Below, in pieces: positions 51,222-59,684 of a stretch of 64,000 bases of DNA. Source of the stretch: Chlorogloeopsis fritschii (GTDB lineage Bacteria; Cyanobacteriota; Cyanobacteriia; Cyanobacteriales; Nostocaceae); the NCBI RefSeq assembly GCF_043099315.1, contig NZ_CP170746.1; one strand, 5' to 3'. A program made the translations under genes and the position numbers. Each line of letters begins with the position of its first letter. The stretch's first letter is position 1. The notes below the pieces were generated by a model, which was not told the DNA's origin, searched no databases, and was given only the letters and a program-made list of their open reading frames with translations.

Positions 51222-51521
51222 CTAATTTGCTTTTGATGTTATGGCTTGGGCAATACGCCGTTTCATTTGCTGATTGTAAACAGTTGTAATAATTCCAGAA
51301 ATAAGCACATAAGAAATGATGACTGGCTTAACTACTTCTAAATTAAAGTTAAATGTAGCAATCAACAAAGCTAAACCTGGATTACGATTGGCGTTAGAAA
51401 TTGCCAAAGCTGTTTGTGTTTCTGGTCTATAACCGCCTAATATGTGACCGATCAATGAGGCGGCTGCCACAAGCGCGATCGCCAGAATCGAAACAATTCC
51501 CAAGCTCAGAACAGCACCCAA
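51222..51521 (-). pseudogene. C-terminal fragment of a bile acid:sodium symporter (BASS) family transporter
   Basis: About 99 codons without a proper start (the first possible codon is TTG). ASLIGHILGGYRPETQTALA, ISNANRNPGLALLIATFNFN and LEVVKPVIISYVLISGIITT correspond to the last third of BASS-type Na+-coupled transporters; the rest (about seven helices) is absent. Upstream, the sequence joins directly to a decayed DUF1254 start, so the fragment results from a deletion or recombination. Confidence 0.75.
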
Positions 51522-51526
51522 GTTTT

Positions 51527-51637
51527 AAAATACAAAATGTCTAGGTGCTCGTAAATCTTTTAGGTTGTCTTTAAACTTGCAATGCGGTTGGTAAGCTCTA
51601 AAGTTCCTAGCCGAGTTTCAATTGTAGAAGTAGTCAT
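51527..51637 (-). pseudogene. Remnant of a DUF1254-type gene start
   Basis: ATG 51637 opens MTTSTIETRLGTLELTNRIA, then SLKTT followed by a stop (TAA 51562-51560) and, in the same frame, KIYEHLDILYF. DUF1254 proteins start IETRIGTLEF...ETxxKLYDELDFQ, so the stop looks like a GAA to TAA change. About 10 bases later the reading passes into the BASS fragment. Three intact DUF1254 genes lie 7-10 kb away on the other strand. Confidence 0.6.
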
Positions 51638-52115
51638 GATTGATATCAGCATATATTTAATAAAAATATAGATTTAGGATTGAGCAATTGAGTTTATAAA
51701 TAGCTTATTAAAGTAAAAAAATAAGAGTATTTTTAATATTTATTTAGTGGCAAATATGTAAATTTAGAGCAGAATTTGAAGAATAAAAATTGAAGTTAAT
51801 TTATGAGTTTTTTATTTTTAGATTATAGTTTTCTTATTTTTATTCTGTATGCTTACGGCAATTGTTTAATTGTTGACTTACAAACTGCTCATCCTGCCTT
51901 CCAATTGAGGATTGGCAATCGCCCAAATATCCTCAACCTGTAATACGAAGACATCAATTTGATATCTAGCTAGCCACGTAGTTTAATTGTGGCAGTCACT
52001 GAAAAAAGTTTCTTCGCTTGCCAGAACTAATAGGTAGGAGTTTTCAGCCAGTCTGAGGCAATGGCTGTTCAACACACGAGCAACTGTGTCTCAAGTGCAA
52101 GGAGTGTGAGGATAG
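51638..52115. other. Intergenic region before the sulfatase island
   Basis: 478 bases, AT-rich up to about 51880. A small inverted repeat TTGAGGAT / ATCCTCAA lies at 51905-51936. The last 100 bases form the leader of the truncated porin gene, with AAGGAG and TGAGGATAG before its ATG. No ORF recognised. Confidence 0.5.
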
Positions 52116-52568
52116 ATGTTCAATCATCAATGGAAGTTGTGGGATAGGCTGTTACTTGTCTTGCCAATTACTTGTAGTGTTTTGCTACTGACTAAAACGC
52201 TAGCGATCGCACAAACACCACAAACAAATGCGATCGCAACTGATGAATCATTATTGGCACAAGAGTTTGTTTCTCCAGAAATGGAGCAGGTAAACTCGGT
52301 TTCTCAACTTTCCAGCGAATTGATTGCCACCTCAACCGCAGATTTAGTGACACAAGAAGACTTGGAGGTGTCGAGAAAACTTCAACAAGAGTTTGTGGCA
52401 GAACTTGCAATGCTACGCGATCGCGTTAATAGCTTAGAAGCTAAAGCTGCCACACTAGAAGCAAATCAATTTTCAACCACCACTAAACTATTCGGCAATG
52501 TCATCTTTGCAGTAGGAGAAAAATCACGTTCAGAGCCAAAGAAACGAGAAGGAGAAGCCCTGATGTGA
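52116..52568 (+). CDS. Truncated iron-uptake-type porin lacking SLH domain and barrel
   Basis: 150 residues. A signal peptide is present (DRLLLVLPITCSVLLLTKTL, AIAQ). It then has EMEQVNSVSQLS, which in the full proteins leads into an SLH domain of ~55 residues, but here continues directly with SELIATSTADLVTQEDLEVS. The coiled-coil part is intact (KLQQEFVAELAMLRDRVNSL, EAKAATLEANQFSTTTKLFG). After NVIFAVGE the ~350-residue beta-barrel is missing and replaced by a short basic tail. The frame itself is undamaged and has a good ribosome-binding site. It may be a dead gene in which the deletion preserved the frame, or a small secreted coiled-coil protein. Confidence 0.8.
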   Translation: MFNHQWKLWDRLLLVLPITCSVLLLTKTLAIAQTPQTNAIATDESLLAQEFVSPEMEQVNSVSQLSSELIATSTADLVTQEDLEVSRKLQQEFVAELAMLRDRVNSLEAKAATLEANQFSTTTKLFGNVIFAVGEKSRSEPKKREGEALM

Positions 52569-52629
52569 ATAGATTCAGAACTTAAAAGCGAAATCCTCAC
52601 CAAAACACAGAACACTAGGAGACAAAATC

Positions 52630-55002
52630 ATGACTAATTCCAGCGATCGCCTACAACGTCAAGTTTTACCTATTCCCGACATTCAACCGATTGGACTCAC
52701 CACCTTCGACGCAAAAGACCCCAACACCCAATATCCCCCCATTGTCCCCCTACGTCCTCCTACAGGTGCACCTAATGTGCTAGTGATCTTACTCGATGAT
52801 GTGGGGTTTGGCGCTTCTTCTGCCTTTGGCGGCCCTATTCAGACACCGAGCGCCGAAAGATTAGCCAAAAACGGACTGAAATATAATCGCTTTCATACCA
52901 CAGCCCTTTGCTCTCCCACTCGCGCTGCTCTTTTGACTGGGCGCAACCATCATTCTGTTGGCTTTGGTGCGATTACTGAGATGGCCACTTCTGCCCCCGG
53001 TAATAACTCTCTACGTCCCAATACCTGCGCTCCTCTAGCGGAAATCCTCAAGCTCAATGGCTACTCTACCGCTCAATTTGGCAAGTGTCACGAAGTTCCC
53101 GTGTGGGAAACGAGCCCGATGGGGCCATTCACTAGCTGGCCTACAGGTGGCGGCGGTTTTGAATATTTTTACGGGTTTATCGGCGGCGAAACCAATCAGT
53201 ATTACCCTGCACTATACGAGGGAACGACTCCCATTGAACCCGATAAAACCCCAGAAGAAGGATACCATCTTACCTCAGACATGACCCGCAAGGCGATTCG
53301 CTGGGTACGCCAGCAAAAAGCTCTCATGCCCGATAAACCGTTCTTCATGTACTTCGCTCCTGGTGCCACCCACGCCCCTCATCATGTCCCCAAAGAATGG
53401 GCGAATAAGTACAAAGGACAGTTTGATCAAGGCTGGGATCAGATAAGAGAGGAAACCCTCACCCGCCAAAAACAGCTGGGAATCGTTCCCCCCGATACAG
53501 AATTAACGCCTCGTAGTGAAGGGATTCCCGCTTGGGATGACGTACCAGAGCCGATGAAACCGATTTTAGCTCGTCAGATGGAAGTTTACGCGGGCTTTTT
53601 GGAACACACCGACTATCATGTTGGTTTGTTGATCGATGCCCTAGAAGACTTGGAAACCCTCGATAATACCCTGATCTATTACATTATTGGCGATAACGGA
53701 GCCTCTGCTGAGGGATCGCTCCAAGGCACGTTTAACGAAATGGTGACGCTTCAGGGGTTTGCCCATTTAGAAACCGCAGATTTCTTGACAGCGCGCATCG
53801 ACCAATTTGGGGGGCCAGAAGCCTACAATCATTATGCGGTAGGTTGGGCACATGCCATGTGTACCCCCTATCAATGGACGAAACAGGTTGCTTCCCACTT
53901 TGGCGGCACCCGTAACGGCACGATCGTTCATTGGCCTGCTGGCATTCAAGCTAAAGGGGAAATTCGTTCCCAGTTCCACCATGTGATTGATATTGCCAAA
54001 ACCGTTCTAGAAGTAACCAATTTACCAGAACCCACCTTTGTCAATGGCGTACAACAAAAGCCGTTAGAAGGGGTAAGCATGGCTTACTCTTTCGATGAGG
54101 CTACTGCCCCAGATCGCCACCAGACGCAATACTTCGAGATGTTTGGCAATCGGGGCATCTATCATCAAGGGTGGACAGCCGTGACGAAACACCGTACTCC
54201 CTGGGTAATCGGACTGATGCAACTCCCGGCTTTTGATGACGATCGCTGGGAACTATACGATACGACCAAAGACTGGAGCCAAGCGAGGGATCTAGCCAAG
54301 GAATATCCCGATCAGCTTAAGGAATTACAGCGATTATGGTTAATTGAGGCGGTTAAATATAATGTGATTCCCCTTGATGATCGCTCTGCCGAACGATCTA
54401 ACCCCACGCTTGCCGGTCGTCCACAATTAGTGAAAGGGAAGCGTCAACTGCTGTTTGGTGGCATGGGACGATTAACAGAAAACTCAATTGTTGATTACAA
54501 AAATAACTCTTTCGCTATCACGGCTGAGTTAATTATCCCTGAATCAAAAGCGGAAGGTGTGATTATTGCCGTCGGTGGCATTATTGGCGGTTGGAGTCTT
54601 TATGCCAAGCAGGGTAAGCTGAAATACTGCTACAACTTCTTCGGCTTAAATCATTACTACGTAGAAGGGGAGGATACACTTCCTTCAGGGAAACATCAAG
54701 TTCGCGTGGAATTCGCCTACGATGGGGGCGGTTTAGGCAAAGGTGGAGATGTCACTTTGTTTTTAGATGGTCAAAAAATCGGGGAAGGACGAGTAGAACA
54801 GACCGAACCCTTCGTTTTCTCAGCGGATGAAACCTTAGATATCGGCTTTGAGTCAGGCTCTCCAGTCACCAAGGACTACAGCGCCAATAAGTTCAATGGT
54901 GAGGTGAATTGGGTGGAAATTGATGTAGGTAAAGATGCCCAGGATGATGATAACTTTATCTCGCCAGAAGAACGACTGCGAATTGCGATCGCATTGCAAT
55001 AG
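52630..55002 (+). CDS. Arylsulfatase (large form, CSPTR active site)
   Basis: 790 residues. Sulfatases hydrolyse sulfate esters with a formylglycine made from an active-site Cys. Asp56-Asp57 in NVLVILLDDVGFG bind calcium; the formylglycine precursor is Cys94 in TTALCSPTRAALLTGRNHHS. KCHEVP, FMYFAPGATHAPHHVP, the late metal site IIGDNGAS and the Lys in VASHFGGTRNGTIVHWPAG are all present. The C-terminal ~180 residues add a beta-sandwich (AITAELIIPESKAEGVIIAV, GKHQVRVEFAYDGGGLGKGG). This matches the long Pseudomonas/mycobacterial-type arylsulfatases. No signal peptide is seen, so it is probably cytoplasmic. It is followed by remnants and then by the FGE that would mature it. Confidence 0.94.
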   Translation: MTNSSDRLQRQVLPIPDIQPIGLTTFDAKDPNTQYPPIVPLRPPTGAPNVLVILLDDVGFGASSAFGGPIQTPSAERLAKNGLKYNRFHTTALCSPTRAALLTGRNHHSVGFGAITEMATSAPGNNSLRPNTCAPLAEILKLNGYSTAQFGKCHEVPVWETSPMGPFTSWPTGGGGFEYFYGFIGGETNQYYPALYEGTTPIEPDKTPEEGYHLTSDMTRKAIRWVRQQKALMPDKPFFMYFAPGATHAPHHVPKEWANKYKGQFDQGWDQIREETLTRQKQLGIVPPDTELTPRSEGIPAWDDVPEPMKPILARQMEVYAGFLEHTDYHVGLLIDALEDLETLDNTLIYYIIGDNGASAEGSLQGTFNEMVTLQGFAHLETADFLTARIDQFGGPEAYNHYAVGWAHAMCTPYQWTKQVASHFGGTRNGTIVHWPAGIQAKGEIRSQFHHVIDIAKTVLEVTNLPEPTFVNGVQQKPLEGVSMAYSFDEATAPDRHQTQYFEMFGNRGIYHQGWTAVTKHRTPWVIGLMQLPAFDDDRWELYDTTKDWSQARDLAKEYPDQLKELQRLWLIEAVKYNVIPLDDRSAERSNPTLAGRPQLVKGKRQLLFGGMGRLTENSIVDYKNNSFAITAELIIPESKAEGVIIAVGGIIGGWSLYAKQGKLKYCYNFFGLNHYYVEGEDTLPSGKHQVRVEFAYDGGGLGKGGDVTLFLDGQKIGEGRVEQTEPFVFSADETLDIGFESGSPVTKDYSANKFNGEVNWVEIDVGKDAQDDDNFISPEERLRIAIALQ

Positions 55003-55062
55003 ATTTGTTCAAGGCGAAAGAAGGTCTACTTACATAGGATGATGATTGCTGGAGAAAATCCA

Positions 55063-55301
55063 ATGGCTCAAACTCCAATTTTTTTCCAGACTGGCATTAC
55101 AGAACAGGAAGCCTATCAAATCGGCATTGAGGCATATTTGCAATTGGCGATCGCGATCCACTCACTTTCAATCCAGATGGTTCCCTCGACCTCTACATCC
55201 AACACGAGTCTCCCGGTGCAGATCAAGTCTCCAACTGGTTGCCTTCACGCCTTTATAAAACGCTTCTGGGAACTGACAATTCAGACAAATGGAGTATTTA
55301 A
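55063..55301 (+). pseudogene. Decayed DUF1254/DUF1214 gene (large internal deletion)
   Basis: ATG 55063 (GGAG upstream) opens MAQTPIFFQTGITEQEAYQI, GIEAYLQ, like DUF1254 starts (TxEEARxIxxEAY). Just past this, in another frame, the sequence reads GDRDPLTFNPDGSLDLYIQH, ESPGADQVSNWLPSRLYKTL and LGTDNSDKWSI then TAA 55301. That is the C-terminal DUF1214 signature (LYVQNESPGQDKESNWLPAP in the intact gene at 58330). About 350 residues between are gone. The junction falls on GGCGATCGCGATC, a HIP1-like site. The plus frame to 55368 is only the out-of-frame read-through. Confidence 0.78.
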
Positions 55302-55373
55302 ATTGTGTGAGTTTGAATCACTTTGCAGCCTACTGTATATAGGCGATCGCATGGATTCACGGATATGAATAAA

Positions 55374-55501
55374 GTTTCGTAGGCGTTGCTGAATCGCGGT
55401 ATGAATTTGATGTGTAGAGACGTGATATATCGCGTCTGGGCAGGGGTTTTGGCATTACGAAAAATTATTTTCATAGCCTAAATCAGCAACGCCGTTTCGT
55501 A
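55374..55501. mobile_element. 112-bp MITE with terminal inverted repeats and 8-bp target duplication
   Basis: The element occupies 55382-55493. Its ends GGCGTTGCTGA and TCAGCAACGCC are perfect 11-bp inverted repeats. On both sides lies GTTTCGTA (55374-55381 and 55494-55501), an 8-bp direct target duplication. The interior has a 20-bp near-palindrome (55418-55437, AGACGTGATA / TATCGCGTCT). It codes for nothing. It has inserted at the left edge of the grrM remnant. Confidence 0.9.
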
Positions 55502-55852
55502 ATAGTCAGTTTTGATTGTCAAGGTAACTTTTCAACCTTCGATTCAGAACTTTTGTCTGTGAAGAGCGATCGCGACGGTGGCTTTCTTCTTGGTAATGCT
55601 CTCCACGACACCCTTGAATCAGTTTGCTATACCGACAAGTTTCAGAAAATCTATCGTGATATTGCAACTGGAGTAGAACTATGTCGTCAAAGTTGTGAGT
55701 ATTTTGGTGTCTGTGGTGGTGGAGCTGGTAGCAATAAGTATTGGGAGAAGGGAACTTTCACCTGTTCTGAAACCAATGCCTGTAAATATCGAATTAAGGA
55801 AGTTACTAATATTGTTTTAGAGGAACTGGAGCATTCCTTAAGTTTGATATAA
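55496..55852 (+). pseudogene. C-terminal (SPASM) remnant of a GrrM-type radical SAM peptide maturase
   Basis: The frame reads FVIVSFDCQGNFSTFDSELL, SVKSDRDGGFLLGNALHDTL, FQKIYRDIATGVELCRQSCE, YFGVCGGGAGSNKYWEKGTF and ETNACKYRIKEVT. The VSFDC-GNFSTF, CRQ-CEYF-VCGGGA-SNKY and C-terminal Cys pattern is that of GrrM, the cyclophane-forming radical SAM/SPASM enzyme that modifies glycine-rich GrrA peptides. The whole radical SAM domain (with CxxxCxxC) is missing, there is no start, and a MITE lies at its 5' edge. No GrrA precursor is seen nearby. It is a dead gene. Confidence 0.8.
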
Positions 55853-56167
55853 CTGGAGAACAGATAAGTAGAAGGCAGATGGCATATGCATTTTAAGTTT
55901 AATCATGCCTACATACTTATTAAATTTATTTTCTCCTTATAAATTTCTTATTTGTTCTCACTATTTTGTTTATTGAGTTTATTACTCATAACAATATTCT
56001 AAAGTGTAAGTGTAAATCTCAATCTTGACTCAAATTTGTTCTGCTAAAAGATAAGACAGAGGTGAAGTTATAGAAGCACTCTAAAGTAAATCATTAATCG
56101 TAATTTACATAATTTATTGATATTAATATCTCTTTTTTATACTCAATTATGCAGCTATAACCAAATC
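55853..56167. other. Intergenic region before the FGE gene
   Basis: 315 AT-rich bases between the grrM remnant and the FGE gene. It probably holds the promoter for the 56-62 kb gene series. No hairpin terminator or ORF was recognised. Confidence 0.5.
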
Positions 56168-57247
56168 ATGACAGCAAGAAACAAAGACGAAATTGCAAAT
56201 AATATAAACGAGATCAAACCTAAAAATCCTGAAACTAACACGGACGAAAATGACAAAGCCCAAATAACTGGAAAAATAGAACCACCCCCAGATATGGTTT
56301 GGATTCCACCAGGCAAGTTCACTATGGGTACTGACGACCAGATGAGCTTTCCTAACGAGCGACCAGCTCGTCGCGTGCGCGTAGATGGGTTTTGGATGGA
56401 TGTATATAATGTGACTAACGCTAATTTCCGTCGCTTTGTTCAGGCAACCGGTTATGTTACTACAGCAGAACGCGCACCGGATTGGAAAGAAATTAAAAAG
56501 CAAGTTCCACCTGGCACGCCTAAACCTGACGACAGTATGCTGGTGCCTGGTTCCCTCGTCTTCACTCCTACACCCCGCCCGGTTCCGCTCCACGATATGT
56601 CTGCTTGGTGGCGATGGACACCAGGCGCATTCTGGTATCAGCTGGAAGGCCCTGGTAGCACCATCGACGGTAGAGAAAATCATCCTGTGGTACAAGTCTC
56701 GTGGGAGGATGCTGTAGCCTATGCCGAGTGGGCAGGCAAGCGGTTGCCTACGGAAGCCGAGTGGGAACGTGCTGCACGAGGTGGTTTAGAGGGAAAGCGA
56801 TTTATTTGGGGAGATGAGTTCTGCCCTGATGGCAAGCATATGGCAAACACCTGGCAAGGAACATTTCCTGTCAAAGACACCGCTGAAGATGGTTTTGCTG
56901 GCACATCACCTGTTGGCTCCTTTCCGTCTAATGGTTACGGACTTTACGACATGGCTGGCAACGTTTGGCAGTGGTGCAGCGATTGGTATCGGGCTGATGC
57001 CCATCAGTCTGTTCGCAGTTGTTGTCCCAACCCAACAGGCCCCAACAAAAGTTTTGATCCGTGCGATCCCTACACACCAAAACGTGTGGTTAAGGGCGGT
57101 TCGTTCCTTTGCAGTCCTGCCTACTGCGATAGTTACCGACCTAGTGCGCGCCGTGGTACTCCTCCAGATACAGGAACATCTCATACAGGTTTCCGTTGCG
57201 TTATATCTGCACAAGCATGGAAGAAAGCACGGTATCACCGCAGATAG
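56168..57247 (+). CDS. Formylglycine-generating enzyme (sulfatase-maturating, SUMF1-like)
   Basis: 359 residues from ATG 56168 (the longer frame runs through AT-rich leader). It oxidises the Cys of CxPxR/CxAxR motifs in nascent sulfatases to formylglycine, using oxygen and a copper centre. The FGE fold is clear: MVWIPPGKFTMGTDDQMSFP, ENHPVVQVSWEDAVAYAEWA, GKRLPTEAEWERAARGG, GYGLYDMAGNVWQWCSDWYR. Both catalytic cysteines are in GGSFLCSPAYCDSYRPSARR (Cys315, Cys320), which separates true FGE from non-catalytic relatives. The N-terminal ~35 residues are polar and disordered. It lies between two sulfatase genes, its obvious clients. Confidence 0.95.
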   Translation: MTARNKDEIANNINEIKPKNPETNTDENDKAQITGKIEPPPDMVWIPPGKFTMGTDDQMSFPNERPARRVRVDGFWMDVYNVTNANFRRFVQATGYVTTAERAPDWKEIKKQVPPGTPKPDDSMLVPGSLVFTPTPRPVPLHDMSAWWRWTPGAFWYQLEGPGSTIDGRENHPVVQVSWEDAVAYAEWAGKRLPTEAEWERAARGGLEGKRFIWGDEFCPDGKHMANTWQGTFPVKDTAEDGFAGTSPVGSFPSNGYGLYDMAGNVWQWCSDWYRADAHQSVRSCCPNPTGPNKSFDPCDPYTPKRVVKGGSFLCSPAYCDSYRPSARRGTPPDTGTSHTGFRCVISAQAWKKARYHRR

Positions 57248-57298
57248 CCGTTAGTGCCGTCACCTTCAAAAATGATTATTGAGAACAGGAGACATTTC

Positions 57299-58246
57299 AT
57301 GAGCGGAGCACCCAAGCCTGTTTTTGTTGATCCGCTTCCATCCTGGAATGAGGGGACAACGAAAGCCACCATTCTCGACTTTGTTCGTCGAGTCACAATC
57401 GAAGATAGTTCCGATTACGTACCGCCATCCGAACGCATTGCCACCTTTGATAATGATGGCACGCTCTGGTGTGAACAACCTACCTTTGTGCAGGGATTTT
57501 TCCTGCTCGATCGCGTTAAAACAATCACTACAGAACAACCAGAACTAGCAGAACAACAGCCCTTCAAAGCCGTTCTTGAGAATGACAAAACTACCCTTGC
57601 CACCTTTGGTAAAAAAGAACTCGTGGCGCTGGTCTTTGCCACCCACACGGGTATGACCCCAGAGGAATTTCGGACGATTGTCCAAACCTGGTTTGATTCG
57701 GCAATGCATCCCCGCTTTCATCGTTTATTTCGAGAATGCGTCTACCAACCGCAACTAGAACTACTGGACTATCTTCGAGCGAATGGCTTTAAGACGTTTA
57801 TTGTCACGGGGGGCGGCAGTGGAGTAGTGCGAACTGTGGCTGAATCGATCTACGGTATTCCCCCAGAGCAGGTGATTGGCAGTAGCAGCAAGACGACGCT
57901 GGAATGGCGGGATGGCAAGCCTGTTTTGGTGAAACAACCGGAACTGAACAGTTTTGATGATCGGGCTGAGAAGGTGGTGAATATCGAGTTGCACATTGGT
58001 CGTCGTCCAATTCTGGCTTTTGGGAATTCCGATGGCGATCTGGCGATGCTGCAATACACGGCGGCAGGGACAGGGGCACGACTGGCATTGTTGCTGCACC
58101 ACGACGATAGCGATCGCGAATATGCCTACGATCGCGATTTTCACTTCAGCCCCCTACGAGAGGCACTAGAGGAAGTTCCTAAGCTGAACGGTGGGCATAT
58201 CGTCAGCATGAGGCAGGATTTCAAGCAGGTGTTTCCCTTTAGTTGA
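57299..58246 (+). CDS. HAD-superfamily phosphatase
   Basis: 315 residues from ATG 57299, chosen for the AGGAGA seven bases upstream. Motif I is IATFDNDGTLWCEQ (Asp51, Asp53), the Thr/Ser motif FKTFIVTGGGSGVVR, and motif IV ILAFGNSDGDLAMLQYT. All are intact, so it should be an active phosphotransferase. The long helical cap between motifs I and II (about 60-165) resembles phosphoserine-phosphatase-like HADs. Substrate unknown. It is 51 bases from the FGE gene, in the same operon-like series. Confidence 0.88.
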   Translation: MSGAPKPVFVDPLPSWNEGTTKATILDFVRRVTIEDSSDYVPPSERIATFDNDGTLWCEQPTFVQGFFLLDRVKTITTEQPELAEQQPFKAVLENDKTTLATFGKKELVALVFATHTGMTPEEFRTIVQTWFDSAMHPRFHRLFRECVYQPQLELLDYLRANGFKTFIVTGGGSGVVRTVAESIYGIPPEQVIGSSSKTTLEWRDGKPVLVKQPELNSFDDRAEKVVNIELHIGRRPILAFGNSDGDLAMLQYTAAGTGARLALLLHHDDSDREYAYDRDFHFSPLREALEEVPKLNGGHIVSMRQDFKQVFPFS

Positions 58247-58329
58247 TGGAGACGGCTAGTTGGATTTCAAGCAGAAGACACGACCGTTTCCAGTCCGAGT
58301 TTGGACAGTTGTATAAAGGAATTTACAAT

Positions 58330-59682
58330 ATGTCAACGCAACCAAAAATACCCATCACGCCCGACGAAGCTCGCGCCATCGCCAAGGAAGCCTACATCTA
58401 CGGCTTTCCGATCGTCGATAATATGCGAATCCAGTACGGGTATTTTGTGGATCAGGGAAATCCTGAGTACAAGGGGCCATATAACCAGATATTCAACATT
58501 CCACGGGTTTACACTCCCGAAGACAAGGTCGTCCAGACGCCCAACTCAGATACACCCTATTCCTGGATTGGTCTTGACCTACGCGCCGAACCGATCGTGT
58601 TCACCGTGCCGCCGATCGAAAAGGAGCGGTATTGGAGCCTGCAACTGATCGACTTGTACACCCACAACTTCGATTATCTTGGATCGCGTACGACCGGTAA
58701 CGACGGTGGCAATTTCGCCGTTGCTGGTCCGAATTGGCAAGGCGAAACTCCCGCCAGGATAAAGAAAGTGATTCGCTGCGAGACGCAGATCGCGATGGGG
58801 CTGTTTCGCACGCAACTCTACAATCCGAGCGATCTGGAAAACGTAAAGCAGATCCAGCAGCGATACCGTGTGCAACCACTCTCAGCGTTCCTGGGTCAAC
58901 CCGCTCCAGATCCGGCTCCATCTGTCGATTTTCCCAAACCGCTTACCCCTGAAGCACAAAGGACATCGATCGAGTTCTTCGACCTGTTGAACTTTTACCT
59001 CCAGTTCTGTCCGACACATCCCTCAGAAGTGGAACTCATGGAACGGTTCACCAAGATCAACATCGGAGCCAGGAAGGATTTTGCTGCCACGCTTTCACCC
59101 GAAATGAAAAAGGCAGTCGAGGACGGCATCGCCGATGCGTGGAAGGAGTTTAACGAGAACAAGAAGGCAAATGTCGATACAGGGAAGCTCACTGCTGCTG
59201 ATGGCTTTGGCACTCGCGAATTTTTGCACAACAATTACCTCTTCCGAATGACATCCGCTGCCCTTGGCATTTACGGCAACTCGAAAGAGGAAGCGCTCTA
59301 CCCTGCGTACTACACGGATTCCGAGGGACAGAAACTCAACGGTGCCAATCGCTACATTGTGCGGTTTGAGCCGGGTCAGCTTCCCCCCGCGAATGCCTTC
59401 TGGTCGATAACCATGTACGAACTGCCAGCAAGTTTGCTAGTTGCCAATCCGATTGATCGCTATCTGATCAATTCCCCGATGCTGCCACACCTGAAACGGG
59501 ATGACGATCAAGGGATCACGCTTTATGTCCAAAACGAATCTCCGGGACAGGACAAGGAATCAAACTGGTTGCCTGCCCCAACAGGTCCATTTTGGGTAAC
59601 GGTGCGTTTGTACTGGCCAAAAGAAGAAGCGCTGAACGGTACGTGGAAACTACCGCCGATGCAGCGGGTGAAGGAGGAATGA
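58330..59682 (+). CDS. DUF1254/DUF1214 protein 1 (full two-domain form)
   Basis: 450 residues from ATG 58330 (AAAGGAA upstream). DUF1254 at the N-terminus: PITPDEARAIAKEAYIYGFP, VVQTPNSDTPYSWIGLDLRA, EPIVFTVPPIEKERYWSLQL, and IDLYTHNFDYLGSR. DUF1214 at the C-terminus: NAFWSITMYELPASLLVANP, YLINSPMLPHLKRDDDQGIT, LYVQNESPGQDKESNWLPAP, GPFWVTVRLYWPKEEALNGT. The fold is beta-rich; its function is unknown, although the family is common in soil bacteria and associated with catabolic clusters. No signal peptide is obvious here. Its last codons overlap the region of the next gene's ribosome-binding site. Confidence 0.93.
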   Translation: MSTQPKIPITPDEARAIAKEAYIYGFPIVDNMRIQYGYFVDQGNPEYKGPYNQIFNIPRVYTPEDKVVQTPNSDTPYSWIGLDLRAEPIVFTVPPIEKERYWSLQLIDLYTHNFDYLGSRTTGNDGGNFAVAGPNWQGETPARIKKVIRCETQIAMGLFRTQLYNPSDLENVKQIQQRYRVQPLSAFLGQPAPDPAPSVDFPKPLTPEAQRTSIEFFDLLNFYLQFCPTHPSEVELMERFTKINIGARKDFAATLSPEMKKAVEDGIADAWKEFNENKKANVDTGKLTAADGFGTREFLHNNYLFRMTSAALGIYGNSKEEALYPAYYTDSEGQKLNGANRYIVRFEPGQLPPANAFWSITMYELPASLLVANPIDRYLINSPMLPHLKRDDDQGITLYVQNESPGQDKESNWLPAPTGPFWVTVRLYWPKEEALNGTWKLPPMQRVKEE

Positions 59683-59684
59683 TC

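Noticed and set aside
55302..55368. Extension of the DUF1254 remnant ORF to 55368
   Set aside because: The plus frame here is the out-of-frame read-through; the homologous DUF1214 end stops at 55301 in another frame.
56147..56695. 182-codon minus-strand frame opposite the FGE gene
   Set aside because: Pure antisense shadow: the plus strand carries a complete FGE with catalytic residues, and the minus frame shows no domain.
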